A DNA stretch of 64,000 bases from Puniceicoccaceae bacterium (GCA_018402305.1 JAGYJE010000002.1:218786-282785), one strand, 5' to 3'. Counted from the stretch's first letter, positions 41,518-47,898 are shown. The notes: generated by a model not told the origin, from the letters alone. Translations and numbers: made by a program.

Positions 41518-43101
41518 ATGAAACGCTCCAGAGCACTCGAACGCATCCACGCATCCAAAACACCTTTCGACGTCGTCGTCATCGGCGGCGGCGCCTCCGG
41601 CCTCGGGGCCGCTGTCGACGCCGCCTCGCGCGGCCACAGCGTCGCCCTCTTTGAGCAGGACGACTTCGCCAAGGGCACCTCCAGCCGCTCCACCAAGCTC
41701 GTCCACGGCGGTGTCCGCTACCTCCAGCAAGGCAATATCTCCCTCGTCCTCGAAGCCCTCCGCGAGCGCGGCCGCCTCGCCAAAAACGCTCCCCACCTCG
41801 TCCGCTCCCAAGCCTTCGTCATCCCCAACTACTCCTGGTGGCAGGGCCCCTTCTACGGCATCGGCATGAAGGTCTACGACCAACTTGCGGGCAAGCTGGG
41901 GCTCTCCCCCTCACGCCACCTCAGTAAGGAGGCAACCATCGAAAAAATCCCCACCATCGAGACCGAGAAACTCGTCGGCGGCGTCATCTACCACGACGGC
42001 CAGTTCGACGACGCCCGCCTCGCCGTCAACCTCGCCCAGACCGCCGACGAGCTCGGCGCCAATATGGTCAACTACGCGAAGTGCACCGGCCTGGTGAAGG
42101 AAAACGACAGCGTATCCGGCGTGAAAATACACGACCTCGAAAGCGGCCAGGAATTCACCGTCGCCGCCAAGTCCGTGATCAACGCCACCGGCGTCTTCGT
42201 CGATGGCATCCGCCAAATGGACGACCCCAAGGCCTCCAAAATCATCGCCGTCTCCCAGGGCATCCACATCGTCCTGCCCAAGAGCTTCCTCCCCGGAAAT
42301 GCCGCCATCATGATCCCCAAGACCGCCGACGGCCGCGTCCTCTTCGCCGTGCCATGGCGCGACCACGTCGTCGTCGGCACGACCGACACCCCCCTCGAAG
42401 GCCATAGCGTCGAGCCCCGTGCCCTCGAAGAGGAGCGCGACTTCGTCATGACCCATGCCTGCAAGTATTTGACCAAGGATCCCACCCCCGACGACGTGCT
42501 CAGCGTCTTCGCCGGACTCCGCCCGCTGGTCAAATCCGGCGACGGCTCCGACACCGCCGCACTCTCCCGCGACCACAGCATCCTCATCAGCGGCAGCGGC
42601 CTCATCACCCTGACCGGTGGCAAATGGACCACCTACCGCAAGATGGCCGAGGACGTCATCGACCAAGCCGAGACCCTCGCCGGGCTCGACCACAAACGCT
42701 GCCAAACCGAGGACCTGCAAGTCCACGGCTGGACGAAAACGGAGCCCAAGCAATTCAACCTCGCCCCCTACGGTGCCGACTCCATCCGCATCGAAGAGCT
42801 CATCGAGGGCGATCCCACCCTGGCCGAGCCCCTGCACCCCGACCTCGTCACGCAGAAGGCCGAAGTCATCTGGCACGCCCGCGAGGAGATGGCCCGCACC
42901 GTCGAAGACGTGCTCGCCCGCCGCACCCGCAACCTCCTCCTCAACGCCGCCGCCTCCATCGAGGCCGCCCCCGAAGTCGCCCGCCTCCTCGCCCAGGAAC
43001 TCGGCCGCAACGAGGCCTGGCAAAAGGACCAAGTCGCCGCCTACCAAACCCTCGCCAAAGGCTACGTCTTCACCAACCCCTCCAGCACCGCGCGTAAATA
43101 G
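41518..43101 (+). CDS. glpD: Glycerol-3-phosphate dehydrogenase (FAD-dependent)
   Basis: Oxidises glycerol-3-phosphate to dihydroxyacetone phosphate at the inner membrane, feeding electrons to quinone. The 527-residue protein has the FAD-binding FDVVVIGGGASGLGAAVDAA, the substrate-region TSSRSTKLVHGGVRYLQQGN, the central VINATGVFVDGIRQMDD, and GLITLTGGKWTTYRKMAEDV. It is the last gene of the operon. The stop is followed by low-complexity repeats and then the integrase remnant. Confidence 0.96.
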   Translation: MKRSRALERIHASKTPFDVVVIGGGASGLGAAVDAASRGHSVALFEQDDFAKGTSSRSTKLVHGGVRYLQQGNISLVLEALRERGRLAKNAPHLVRSQAFVIPNYSWWQGPFYGIGMKVYDQLAGKLGLSPSRHLSKEATIEKIPTIETEKLVGGVIYHDGQFDDARLAVNLAQTADELGANMVNYAKCTGLVKENDSVSGVKIHDLESGQEFTVAAKSVINATGVFVDGIRQMDDPKASKIIAVSQGIHIVLPKSFLPGNAAIMIPKTADGRVLFAVPWRDHVVVGTTDTPLEGHSVEPRALEEERDFVMTHACKYLTKDPTPDDVLSVFAGLRPLVKSGDGSDTAALSRDHSILISGSGLITLTGGKWTTYRKMAEDVIDQAETLAGLDHKRCQTEDLQVHGWTKTEPKQFNLAPYGADSIRIEELIEGDPTLAEPLHPDLVTQKAEVIWHAREEMARTVEDVLARRTRNLLLNAAASIEAAPEVARLLAQELGRNEAWQKDQVAAYQTLAKGYVFTNPSSTARK

Positions 43102-43118
43102 TACAGCTCTGGTCTCAA

Positions 43119-43199
43119 GCTTCAGGTCTCAGGTCTCATCCCTCAGGTTTCAGGTCTCAGGTCTCAGGTCTCATCCCTCAGGTTTCAGGTCTCATCCCT
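43119..43199. repeat. Degenerate tandem CAGGTCTCAGGTCTC / CATCCCT array
   Basis: About 80 bases are built from CAGGTCTC (or CAGGTTTC) and CATCCCT words in irregular order, directly after glpD. It is not CRISPR: units are 7-8 bases, directly adjacent and without unique spacers. It marks the boundary between the core operon and the cassette region. Confidence 0.8.
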
Positions 43200-43218
43200 C
43201 CGCCCTCAGAACCGTCCT

Positions 43219-43371
43219 CTAGAGGCTGTCCAGCGGGCTGCGCACCCCCATCCCCGGCTTTTGCATGACGTGTGTGTAAATCTGCGTCGTTTCCACGGAG
43301 GCATGCCCGAGCAAATCCTGCACCGTTCTTATGTCCACCCCATCCTCCAGTAGGTGCGTGGCAAAGGAATC
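43219..43371 (-). pseudogene. Integron integrase (IntI-like) C-terminal remnant
   Basis: On the minus strand 50 codons read [20 protein letters not shown], then [20 protein letters not shown], then [10 protein letters not shown] and stop. This is the end of a tyrosine recombinase with the LGH and Y catalytic elements. The tail KPGxGVRSPLD is characteristic of integron integrases and unlike the host XerC (26.5 kb), which ends differently. The rest, including the first Arg and the HxLRH block, is gone. The orientation, transcribed away from the cassettes to its right, is that of intI in an integron. Confidence 0.85.
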
Positions 43372-43885
43372 CCACTTTCATCTGGCACCAAAGCCGACCC
43401 ACCTTTTGCCTGTGCCTTCGCGGTCTTTTAGCCCCAAACTAGAGTCCGCCAACACCTCAGCCCACCGCGGAAATTGCACTATTTTCTCCATGTCCCTAAA
43501 AAGTGAACATTATTTCACCATGTCAACCGAAAAACCTCTGAGTTGTGTAATCGCCATTTCCGTTATCCACAAAAAGGTAGACGCCATTTTTCATATGGTC
43601 TTAATCAACATTGGATTATAAAATTCCCTAGCACTTACACTCATAACCATTACCCCCGTCAATTACACAACTCGTCCAAAAACACCCGCTGAGTTGTATA
43701 ATTGCCGGAAGAATCCGGCTTGCACAGTTAGCGATTTTGGCTACTACCGAGGAACAGCATTACTCCTCGACCCCCATAAATAAAGCCATCACCCAGCATC
43801 GCCTAGTCGTCAATGCACCAACGCTTCCAATTTTTGAAAAATCAGCAACCCGAGTTATCTCAAACTGAGTTGTGCACTTAACACT
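43372..43885. other. Gene-free region between integrase remnant and first cassette (attI-side candidate)
   Basis: I find no convincing gene here. The word TGAGTTGTGTAAT or a close variant occurs at about 43539, 43690 and 43865 in plus orientation and inverted at about 43661. The last copy (TGAGTTGTGCACTTAACACT) directly precedes the first cassette start GATAGCC at 43886. In an integron this is where attI, the integrase promoter and Pc would lie, and the repeated word could be relic integrase-binding sites. This is inference from position and repetition only. Confidence 0.5.
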
Positions 43886-44032
43886 GATAGCCGGAAAAAA
43901 AGAAGACCTCTCAGACGTAAAAGGAACCCACTCTGACGGGAAGAGAAAAAGAGAATCCACCAGACGAAAATGGAATTGAATCGATTGAAAAAGAAGGCAC
44001 TTGCCAGGATTGGACCCGTTGCCGATTCTGGG
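43886..44032 (+). other. Cassette 0 body, no confident gene
   Basis: This short cassette begins GATAGCC and ends at the R'' box GGCTATC of site 0, the exact reverse complement. Only a 39-codon frame (43970-44089, MELNRLKKKALARIGPVADS...) is present, and it runs into the attC-like site, so I do not call a gene. The base composition is AT-richer than the core genome to the left. Confidence 0.6.
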
Positions 44033-44104
44033 GGCTATCCAGACGGCGTAGACAACGGATATTCCGCTGCGCTCCATATCCGCGTCTAGCCTCTACGATT
44101 CTAC
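44033..44104 (+). other. attC-like site 0
   Basis: R'' GGCTATC (44033-44039), spacer CAGAC, L'' GGCGTAGAC with one extra G, a 30-base hairpin interior (CGGATAT/ATATCCG), L' GTCTAGCC, spacer TCTAC, R' GATTCTAC (44097-44104). The 5-base spacers and the unpaired base in L'' are the attC layout. R'' is the exact complement of the cassette-0 start at 43886. Confidence 0.85.
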
Positions 44105-44113
44105 AAAAATTAA

Positions 44114-44500
44114 ATGAATCCGCTACGCTTAGAATCCAGCGAAACTGCACTTATCGAGTATATCGATCTATGGGTCACTCTTCTCGAAAAAGAAGACTAC
44201 GAAGGTGCATTGAACATGATTGAAGCTCCCAGTGGTTGGTCGCCTGACCTACTAAAGAAAATAATAAAATCATACGGAGAAGAAAATTCAAACCAACGTG
44301 TTACGCTAGAAGCCAAACCTACTGACGTAGAACAAAGAAGAGAAGTCGAACGGTGGACAGATGCACCAAATGGAACACTTGGTGAGGTTTGGTATGATCT
44401 TGGCATTGATGGAAAGACTAGCGATCTCACAGCAACGTTCACGATAAGAGAAAGAAGCGGTGGGCTCATCCTAATTTTGAATGATGTCCACGTAATGTAA
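44114..44500 (+). CDS. Cassette 1: small soluble protein of unknown function
   Basis: A 128-residue acidic protein with no signal peptide or membrane segment. The C-terminal half (GEVWYDLGIDGKTSDLTATF and then TIRERSGGLILILNDVHVM) looks like a small conserved domain seen in scattered accessory proteins, but I cannot name a function. It starts 10 bases after R' of site 0, and its stop is 7 bases before R'' of site 1, as in a classic single-gene cassette. Transcription would depend on an upstream cassette promoter. Confidence 0.8.
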   Translation: MNPLRLESSETALIEYIDLWVTLLEKEDYEGALNMIEAPSGWSPDLLKKIIKSYGEENSNQRVTLEAKPTDVEQRREVERWTDAPNGTLGEVWYDLGIDGKTSDLTATFTIRERSGGLILILNDVHVM

Positions 44501-44507
44501 CCGAATG

Positions 44508-44568
44508 GTAGAACCAGTCGCTTCTGGACAACGTCGCTAACGCGCCGCGCCAGAGCTCGACGATCACC
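44508..44568 (+). other. attC-like site 1
   Basis: R'' GTAGAAC (44508-44514), spacer CAGTC, L'' GCTTCTGG with one extra T, loop, L' CCAGAGC (44550-44556), spacer TCGAC, R' GATCACC (44562-44568). R'' has the canonical AAC core and pairs with the cassette-1 start GATTCTAC except for one inserted A. R' is the exact complement of R'' of site 2. Confidence 0.85.
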
Positions 44569-44613
44569 AGAAAGAAAGCTCGACAAGTCGGGTCCCCAAG
44601 GTAGATTACAACT

Positions 44614-44802
44614 ATGAGCACAGACGTTCAGTTCATCACAGACGACAAGGGGGAAAAGAAGGGCGTAATCTTGAATATAGCTGATTACCAAGCTCTTATG
44701 GAGGATCTTGAAGATCTGGCTGCTTGTGCAGAAAGAAAGAACGAAGGGGCCATCGCCCACGAAGATTTCCTCAAAGAGCTGAAGGAAGATGGAGTGCTAT
44801 AA
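44614..44802 (+). CDS. Cassette 2: antitoxin of RelE-type pair
   Basis: A 62-residue acidic protein (MSTDVQFITDDKGEKKGVIL, then NIADYQALMEDLEDLAACAE). The pattern VILxIxDYQxLxEDLEDL is common in small Phd/RelB-like antitoxins paired with RelE toxins. Its last 14 bases overlap the toxin start (44789), so the two are translationally coupled. It lies inside cassette 2 between attC-like sites 1 and 2. Confidence 0.82.
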   Translation: MSTDVQFITDDKGEKKGVILNIADYQALMEDLEDLAACAERKNEGAIAHEDFLKELKEDGVL

Positions 44803-45052
44803 GATCAAGTGGCGTCCTTCGACAAAGAAAGACCTGAAAAGAATTTCGAAAACTGAGGTCCACAGAATTATTGATGCGGTTGAAGGCTTATGCGAGGAAC
44901 CCAGGCCATCGGGCGTAACAAAGCTTTCAGGTAGTGATTTGACGTATCGGATTCGCGTTGGAAATTACCGAGTGATTTACGAAATCCATGATGAGACGGT
45001 TTTGATCGAAGTCGTCAAAGTTGGCCATCGCAAAGATGTCTACAAAAAATGA
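44789..45052 (+). CDS. Cassette 2: RelE/ParE-superfamily toxin
   Basis: An 87-residue basic protein of the RelE fold: YKIKWRPSTKKDLKRISKTE, a middle helix, then RIRVGNYRVIYEIHDETVLI and VVKVGHRKDVYKK. The RxGxYRVIYEI and VxKVGHRxDVY blocks are the family signature, with the basic and tyrosine residues used for mRNA cleavage on the ribosome. The stop TGA is followed at once by the R'' box of site 2, so the cassette has essentially no spare DNA. Confidence 0.92.
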   Translation: MECYKIKWRPSTKKDLKRISKTEVHRIIDAVEGLCEEPRPSGVTKLSGSDLTYRIRVGNYRVIYEIHDETVLIEVVKVGHRKDVYKK

Positions 45053-45117
45053 GGTGATCCAGTCGGTGGTATCAATTCCGTTCGTTCCTCACTCCATGAT
45101 ACACCTCACCGAATGGC
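45053..45117 (+). other. attC-like site 2
   Basis: R'' GGTGATC (45053-45059), spacer CAGTC, L'' GGTGGTATCA with one extra G, loop, L' TGATACACC (45097-45105), spacer TCACC, R' GAATGGC (45111-45117). R'' is the exact complement of GATCACC at the start of its own cassette. R' matches the complement of the next R'' except for one inserted A. Confidence 0.9.
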
Positions 45118-45180
45118 TAAAAAAGAGAAGGACATGTGTTGGGAGTTGAATTTCCGGCTGGTTGTGCCAGAATACTGCCT

Positions 45181-45372
45181 ATGAAGTCAAAAATCACCTA
45201 TTGGAAGGAAGCGGACGGAAAGTATCTCGGCTATTTGAATGATTACCCAGACCATTGGACCCAGGGGGAGGATCTCAACGACTTGAAAGCCCACCTGCGA
45301 GATCTTCACCAGGAGTTTTCGAATCATGAACTGCCTGGCATAAAGAAAATGGAAGAAATTGAAGTCGGATGA
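45181..45372 (+). CDS. Cassette 3: HicB-like antitoxin
   Basis: A 63-residue protein (MKSKITYWKEADGKYLGYLN, then DYPDHWTQGEDLNDLKAHLR) with the HicB partial RNase H-like fold: a strand with a bulky residue, GYL, then TQGEDLxDLxxHL. The start at 45181 removes a leader that overlaps the site-2 region. Its TGA overlaps the ATG of the HicA gene (ATGA). HicB here precedes HicA, the reverse of the E. coli order but common. Confidence 0.85.
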   Translation: MKSKITYWKEADGKYLGYLNDYPDHWTQGEDLNDLKAHLRDLHQEFSNHELPGIKKMEEIEVG

Positions 45373-45548
45373 AGCGCAGGGATCTGATCAAGCGAATTGA
45401 AGACTTTGGTTGTCAATTGCTTCGGCACGGAGGGAAGCATGATATTTACCACAACCCTAAAACCGGAGCGACCCAGCCTGTGCCCCGGCACAGAGAGATC
45501 AACGAAATGCTGGCCCGGAAGATCATCCGTGACCTTTCGTCGAACTGA
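45369..45548 (+). CDS. Cassette 3: HicA-like mRNA interferase
   Basis: A 59-residue basic protein (MKRRDLIKRIEDFGCQLLRH, GGKHDIYHNPKTGATQPVPR, then HREINEMLARKIIRDL). The dsRBD-like HicA fold is evident, with the catalytic His in GGKHDIY and the PVPRHREI strand typical of the family. It overlaps the HicB stop by ATGA. It ends 2 bases before R'' of site 3. Confidence 0.93.
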   Translation: MKRRDLIKRIEDFGCQLLRHGGKHDIYHNPKTGATQPVPRHREINEMLARKIIRDLSSN

Positions 45549-45550
45549 GG

Positions 45551-45648
45551 AGCCATCCAGTCGGTCGTATCAATTGCTACGCCATCTCCGGCAGACCTCC
45601 GTCCGTTACGGCTCCGCCTTCACTCCATGATACACCTCCACGATCTCG
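45551..45648 (+). other. attC-like site 3
   Basis: R'' AGCCATC (45551-45557), spacer CAGTC, L'' GGTCGTATCA with one extra C, a long loop, L' TGATACACC (45628-45636), spacer TCCAC, R' GATCTCG (45642-45648). The first 38 bases of the loop (45573-45610) are identical to those of site 6 (47211-47248), so the two sites share a recent origin. Confidence 0.88.
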
Positions 45649-45697
45649 AATAAAATGGAAGTTGACACCTTAAGCTACTTGTTCAATTGTCCAAGTT

Positions 45698-46105
45698 ATG
45701 CCAAAGGAGAAGAAAATTGTCGTCGATGCATCTGTGGTGCTGGCGGTTATACTAGATGAACCAGAGAAGCCCGCGTTAATCGCGGAAACAGAAGGTGCCA
45801 CACTTTTGGCACCCGGCTGTCTCTCGTGGGAAGTCGGCAATGCTTTTTCTGCGATCCTGAAACGAAAGCGAATGGATTTTGAGTCGGTATCGAAAGGTCT
45901 GGCAATCTTTGACATGATCCCGGTCCAAGAAATGGAAGTATCTCTAGGCGATGCTCTGGCGCTATGTAACCAGCATGAAATCTACGCTTATGATGCTTAC
46001 TACCTGCAGTTGGCTAAACGATCTTCTTTGCCGCTGCTAACTCTAGATCGAAGAATGGTCGAAGTCGCTCAACAAGAAAACATTCAAGTAAAAGGAATCA
46101 AATGA
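45698..46105 (+). CDS. Cassette 4: PIN-domain toxin (VapC-like)
   Basis: A 135-residue PIN nuclease: KKIVVDASVVLAVILDEPEK carries the first acids, CLSWEVGNAFSAILKRKR the conserved Glu, YAYDAYYLQLAKRSSLPLLT the third, and LDRRM the last. The toxin gene comes first and the Phd-type antitoxin second, with a 4-base overlap (ATGA). It lies in cassette 4, which starts GATCTCG. Confidence 0.92.
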   Translation: MPKEKKIVVDASVVLAVILDEPEKPALIAETEGATLLAPGCLSWEVGNAFSAILKRKRMDFESVSKGLAIFDMIPVQEMEVSLGDALALCNQHEIYAYDAYYLQLAKRSSLPLLTLDRRMVEVAQQENIQVKGIK

Positions 46106-46329
46106 AATTATATACTTACAGTGATGCACGGCAGCAATTTGCAAGTGTCTTGGACACAGCTAGTCGCGAAGGGAAAGTTTTAATCCGAAAGAGGGACGGA
46201 AGTCTTTTTGCTCTGGTCCCCGAACCAAGGACCAAGTCGCCTTTCGACGTAACAGGGATCTCGACAGACATAAAGACCTCAGAAATCATCGCAACGATTC
46301 GAGAAGAAAGAGGGAGATCCAGACGATAG
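46102..46329 (+). CDS. Cassette 4: Phd/YefM-type antitoxin
   Basis: A 75-residue protein (MKLYTYSDARQQFASVLDTA, then SREGKVLIRKRDGSLFALVP) with the Phd N-terminal DNA-binding pattern YSDARQxFxxVLDxAxxEG. The tail EPRTKSPFDVTGISTDI is shared with a fragment at 48209-48298, so a relative once existed in the truncated last cassette. The stop codon TAG lies inside the L'' element of site 4. Confidence 0.9.
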   Translation: MKLYTYSDARQQFASVLDTASREGKVLIRKRDGSLFALVPEPRTKSPFDVTGISTDIKTSEIIATIREERGRSRR

Positions 46330-46397
46330 TCACAACTTCGTTACGGCTGCACCTTCACTGCGTGTGACATCTCTGCGACTCATCCTCACCGATGTAG
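46313..46397 (+). other. attC-like site 4 (with extra bases before R')
   Basis: R'' GGAGATC (46313-46319), spacer CAGAC, L'' GATAGTCACA with one extra A, loop, L' TGTGACATC (46363-46371). Then 19 bases instead of 5 precede R' GATGTAG (46391-46397), so about 14 bases are inserted on the right side. R'' matches 6 of 7 bases of the complement of the cassette-4 start. R' is the exact complement of R'' of site 5. Confidence 0.78.
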
Positions 46398-46560
46398 AGA
46401 AAAAAAGAATTTGGAACCACGGATGGACTGATTCACACGGATAAAAGAATGAATGGAAGAGTAGTCATCCTTGTTACCTGTGAATCCGTGGTTAAAAAGA
46501 ACCCAGCACTACGAGAGCAAAAGCTCTGGACTCGACTCTGCCTTTCGGGTATGAAAGAAG
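46398..46560 (+). other. Cassette 5: no gene, imperfect inverted repeat
   Basis: Cassette 5 (start GATGTAG, end CTACATC) holds no convincing frame. It contains AACCACGGAT...ATTCACACGG at about 46414 and, inverted, CTGTGAATCCGTGGTT at about 46479-46494, so most of the body could fold back on itself. With the rest of the gap from 46330 to 46681 this is the longest gene-free stretch of the array. Confidence 0.65.
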
Positions 46561-46633
46561 CTACATCCAGTCGGAGGTCTCAACTCCGTTCGCTCCTGCG
46601 TCGCTCACTCCTTGAGACTCCTTTACGATGGGC
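46561..46633 (+). other. attC-like site 5
   Basis: R'' CTACATC (46561-46567), spacer CAGTC, L'' GGAGGTCTCAA with one extra G, loop, L' TTGAGACTCC (46612-46621), spacer TTTAC, R' GATGGGC (46627-46633). Both boxes match their partners perfectly: R'' with the start of cassette 5, R' with R'' of site 6. Confidence 0.9.
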
Positions 46634-46681
46634 GAAAAAAATAATTCGCACTTCGCCAGATTTCCGCCATTGTTTACCTCT

Positions 46682-46894
46682 ATGAGCAGAACTGAAGCAT
46701 TGAAAAACGAAGCCTTGGGCCTAGATGATCATCAACGCGCCAGCTTGGCATCAGATCTTTTGTATTCCTTGCCAGCAACTCTTCAGGATGAAGACGACGG
46801 CTTGAGCGAAGCGCTACGGAGAGATCGAGAATTTTCGGAAACTGATTCGTGCGGCCTCACTTGGAGCGATCTCAAGAGAAGCGTAGGACGCTAA
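46682..46894 (+). CDS. Cassette 6: addiction-module antitoxin
   Basis: A 70-residue protein (MSRTEALKNEALGLDDHQRA, then SLASDLLYSLPATLQDEDDG). The pattern of an alternating helix with LxxxERAxLAxxLLxSL followed by an acidic tail is that of the small addiction-module antitoxins next to ParE toxins. ATG 46682 is chosen because the frame upstream lies in the site-5 region. The stop TAA overlaps the toxin start ATG by one base. Confidence 0.82.
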   Translation: MSRTEALKNEALGLDDHQRASLASDLLYSLPATLQDEDDGLSEALRRDREFSETDSCGLTWSDLKRSVGR

Positions 46895-47187
46895 TGTCTC
46901 TGATTTTTCACCATTTAGTTCAGCGCGATTTACGATTAGTCCTTCATTACTACGAAGAAGAAGGCGGAATCCCGCTCGCCGACCGATTTTTCTCAGAACT
47001 CGAACTGCTGACTCAAGAAATTGAGAAGAATCCGACTAAATTTCATAAGATACATGGAGAAATCAGAAGGGCTAATATGGCACAGTTTCCATATCACCTG
47101 CTGTTTCGCTGCGATCAAGACCCAATTCGAATCCTCATCCTGAGACACCACAAGCAACGTCCAAAATTAGGGCTTGGTCCAAATTAA
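46894..47187 (+). CDS. Cassette 6: ParE-type toxin
   Basis: A 97-residue protein of the RelE/ParE superfamily: VQRDLRLVLHYYEEEGGIPL, ADRFFSELELLTQEIEKNPT, KFHKIHGEIRRANMAQFPYH, then LLFRCDQDPIRILILRHHKQ. The strand pair FPYHLLFRCDxDxIRILxLRHHKQ is the ParE end. It follows its antitoxin with a TAATG overlap. The stop lies 1 base before R'' of site 6. Confidence 0.9.
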   Translation: MSLIFHHLVQRDLRLVLHYYEEEGGIPLADRFFSELELLTQEIEKNPTKFHKIHGEIRRANMAQFPYHLLFRCDQDPIRILILRHHKQRPKLGLGPN

Positions 47188-47188
47188 A

Positions 47189-47290
47189 GCCCATCCAGAC
47201 CCTGGTATCAATTGCTACGCCATCTCCGGCAGACCTCCGTCCGTTACGTCGCTCCGCGACTCCACTCCATGATACAGCTCACCGATCGAC
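47189..47290 (+). other. attC-like site 6
   Basis: R'' GCCCATC (47189-47195), spacer CAGAC, L'' CCTGGTATCA with one extra G, a long loop, L' TGATACAGC (47270-47278), spacer TCACC, R' GATCGAC (47284-47290). R'' is the exact complement of the cassette-6 start GATGGGC. R' is the exact complement of R'' of site 7. The loop shares 38 identical bases with site 3. Confidence 0.9.
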
Positions 47291-47337
47291 AGAAATAAAA
47301 TTTGCACTCGGGTCGTCCCCGGCTACTCTGGCAGAAG

Positions 47338-47583
47338 ATGAGTCCGACCGTCTTCTACCACAGAAATTACCGTTTTTTCTTCTTTTCGCGGGAGGAAAGC
47401 AGGATGCATATCCATGTGTATGCTCCCTCGGGCGAGGCAAAATTCTGGATTGAGCCAGAAATCGAGTTGGCCATCAGTAAAGGATTCAATTCTCGAGAGC
47501 TTAAAGAGATCGAGACCCAAATTAAGGAGAAAGAAAATGAGATCAGAAAAGAATGGAACAGGCACTTTGGAACCACCAAATAG
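47338..47583 (+). CDS. Cassette 7: DUF4160 protein
   Basis: An 81-residue protein (MSPTVFYHRNYRFFFFSREE, SRMHIHVYAPSGEAKFWIEP, EIELAISKGFNSRELKEIET). The RFFFFSxEExRxHIHV motif and the following helix with N-x-REL are diagnostic of DUF4160. It is usually found with DUF2442, as here, and thought to be a toxin-antitoxin-like pair of unknown activity. The start at 47338 fits the family N-terminus; the upstream ATG at 47302 lies close to the site-6 R' box. Confidence 0.88.
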   Translation: MSPTVFYHRNYRFFFFSREESRMHIHVYAPSGEAKFWIEPEIELAISKGFNSRELKEIETQIKEKENEIRKEWNRHFGTTK

Positions 47584-47815
47584 CGTCGAAGTTCAAGGCG
47601 TATCGCCCCATGGCTTCTGGCTGCTCCTAGAGGGGCGGGAATACTTTTTGGATTTTGAGGCCTACCCATGGTTTAAGGAAGCCAAGGTGGATCAAATCTT
47701 TAACGTATCTTTATTACACGGGCATCATCTATTCTGGAATGAGTTGGATGTTGATCTGGATGTTGCAACACTCGAAGAGCCTGAGCGGTTTCCTCTCATA
47801 TCCAAAGCCTCGTAA
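47537..47815 (+). CDS. Cassette 7: DUF2442 protein
   Basis: A 92-residue protein overlapping the DUF4160 gene by 47 bases. The domain reads SVEVQGVSPHGFWLLLEGRE, YFLDFEAYPWFKEAKVDQIF, then LFWNELDVDLDVATLEEPER: the V...SxxGFWL, LxFxxFPWF and LxWxELDxDLxxxxL blocks of DUF2442. The strong overlap suggests coupled translation with DUF4160. It ends shortly before site 7. Confidence 0.9.
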   Translation: MRSEKNGTGTLEPPNSVEVQGVSPHGFWLLLEGREYFLDFEAYPWFKEAKVDQIFNVSLLHGHHLFWNELDVDLDVATLEEPERFPLISKAS

Positions 47816-47824
47816 AAAAAGGAG

Positions 47825-47898
47825 GTCGATCCAGTCGCTGGTGGTCAATTCCGTTCGCTCGTGCCTCGCTCACTCCATGCCACAGCTCCACGTTGGCA
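47825..47898 (+). other. attC-like site 7 (canonical GTT core in R')
   Basis: R'' GTCGATC (47825-47831), spacer CAGTC, L'' GCTGGTGGTCA with an extra G and an extra T, loop, L' TGCCACAGC (47878-47886), spacer TCCAC, R' GTTGGCA (47892-47898). R'' is the exact complement of the cassette-7 start GATCGAC. This is the only R' in the array with GTT instead of GAT. Confidence 0.88.

Noticed and set aside
38555..43047. Long minus-strand frames opposite glpK, the porin and glpD (up to 553 codons)
   Set aside because: They are antisense shadows produced by the strong third-position G/C bias of these genes. Their translations are Gly/Glu/Val-rich without motifs, and the plus-strand genes are clear.
43119..43199. 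CRISPR array
   Set aside because: Units are 7-8 bases and directly adjacent with no unique spacers, and no cas genes are present.
43970..44089. 39-codon frame in cassette 0
   Set aside because: It runs through the attC-like site, is very short, and shows no ribosome-binding site or recognisable pattern.
44033..47898. Reading the eight dyads as simple transcription terminators
   Set aside because: Stems are long with an extra base at a fixed place, spacers are exactly 5 bases, T-tracts are lacking, and box sequences match between neighbouring sites, none of which a terminator needs.
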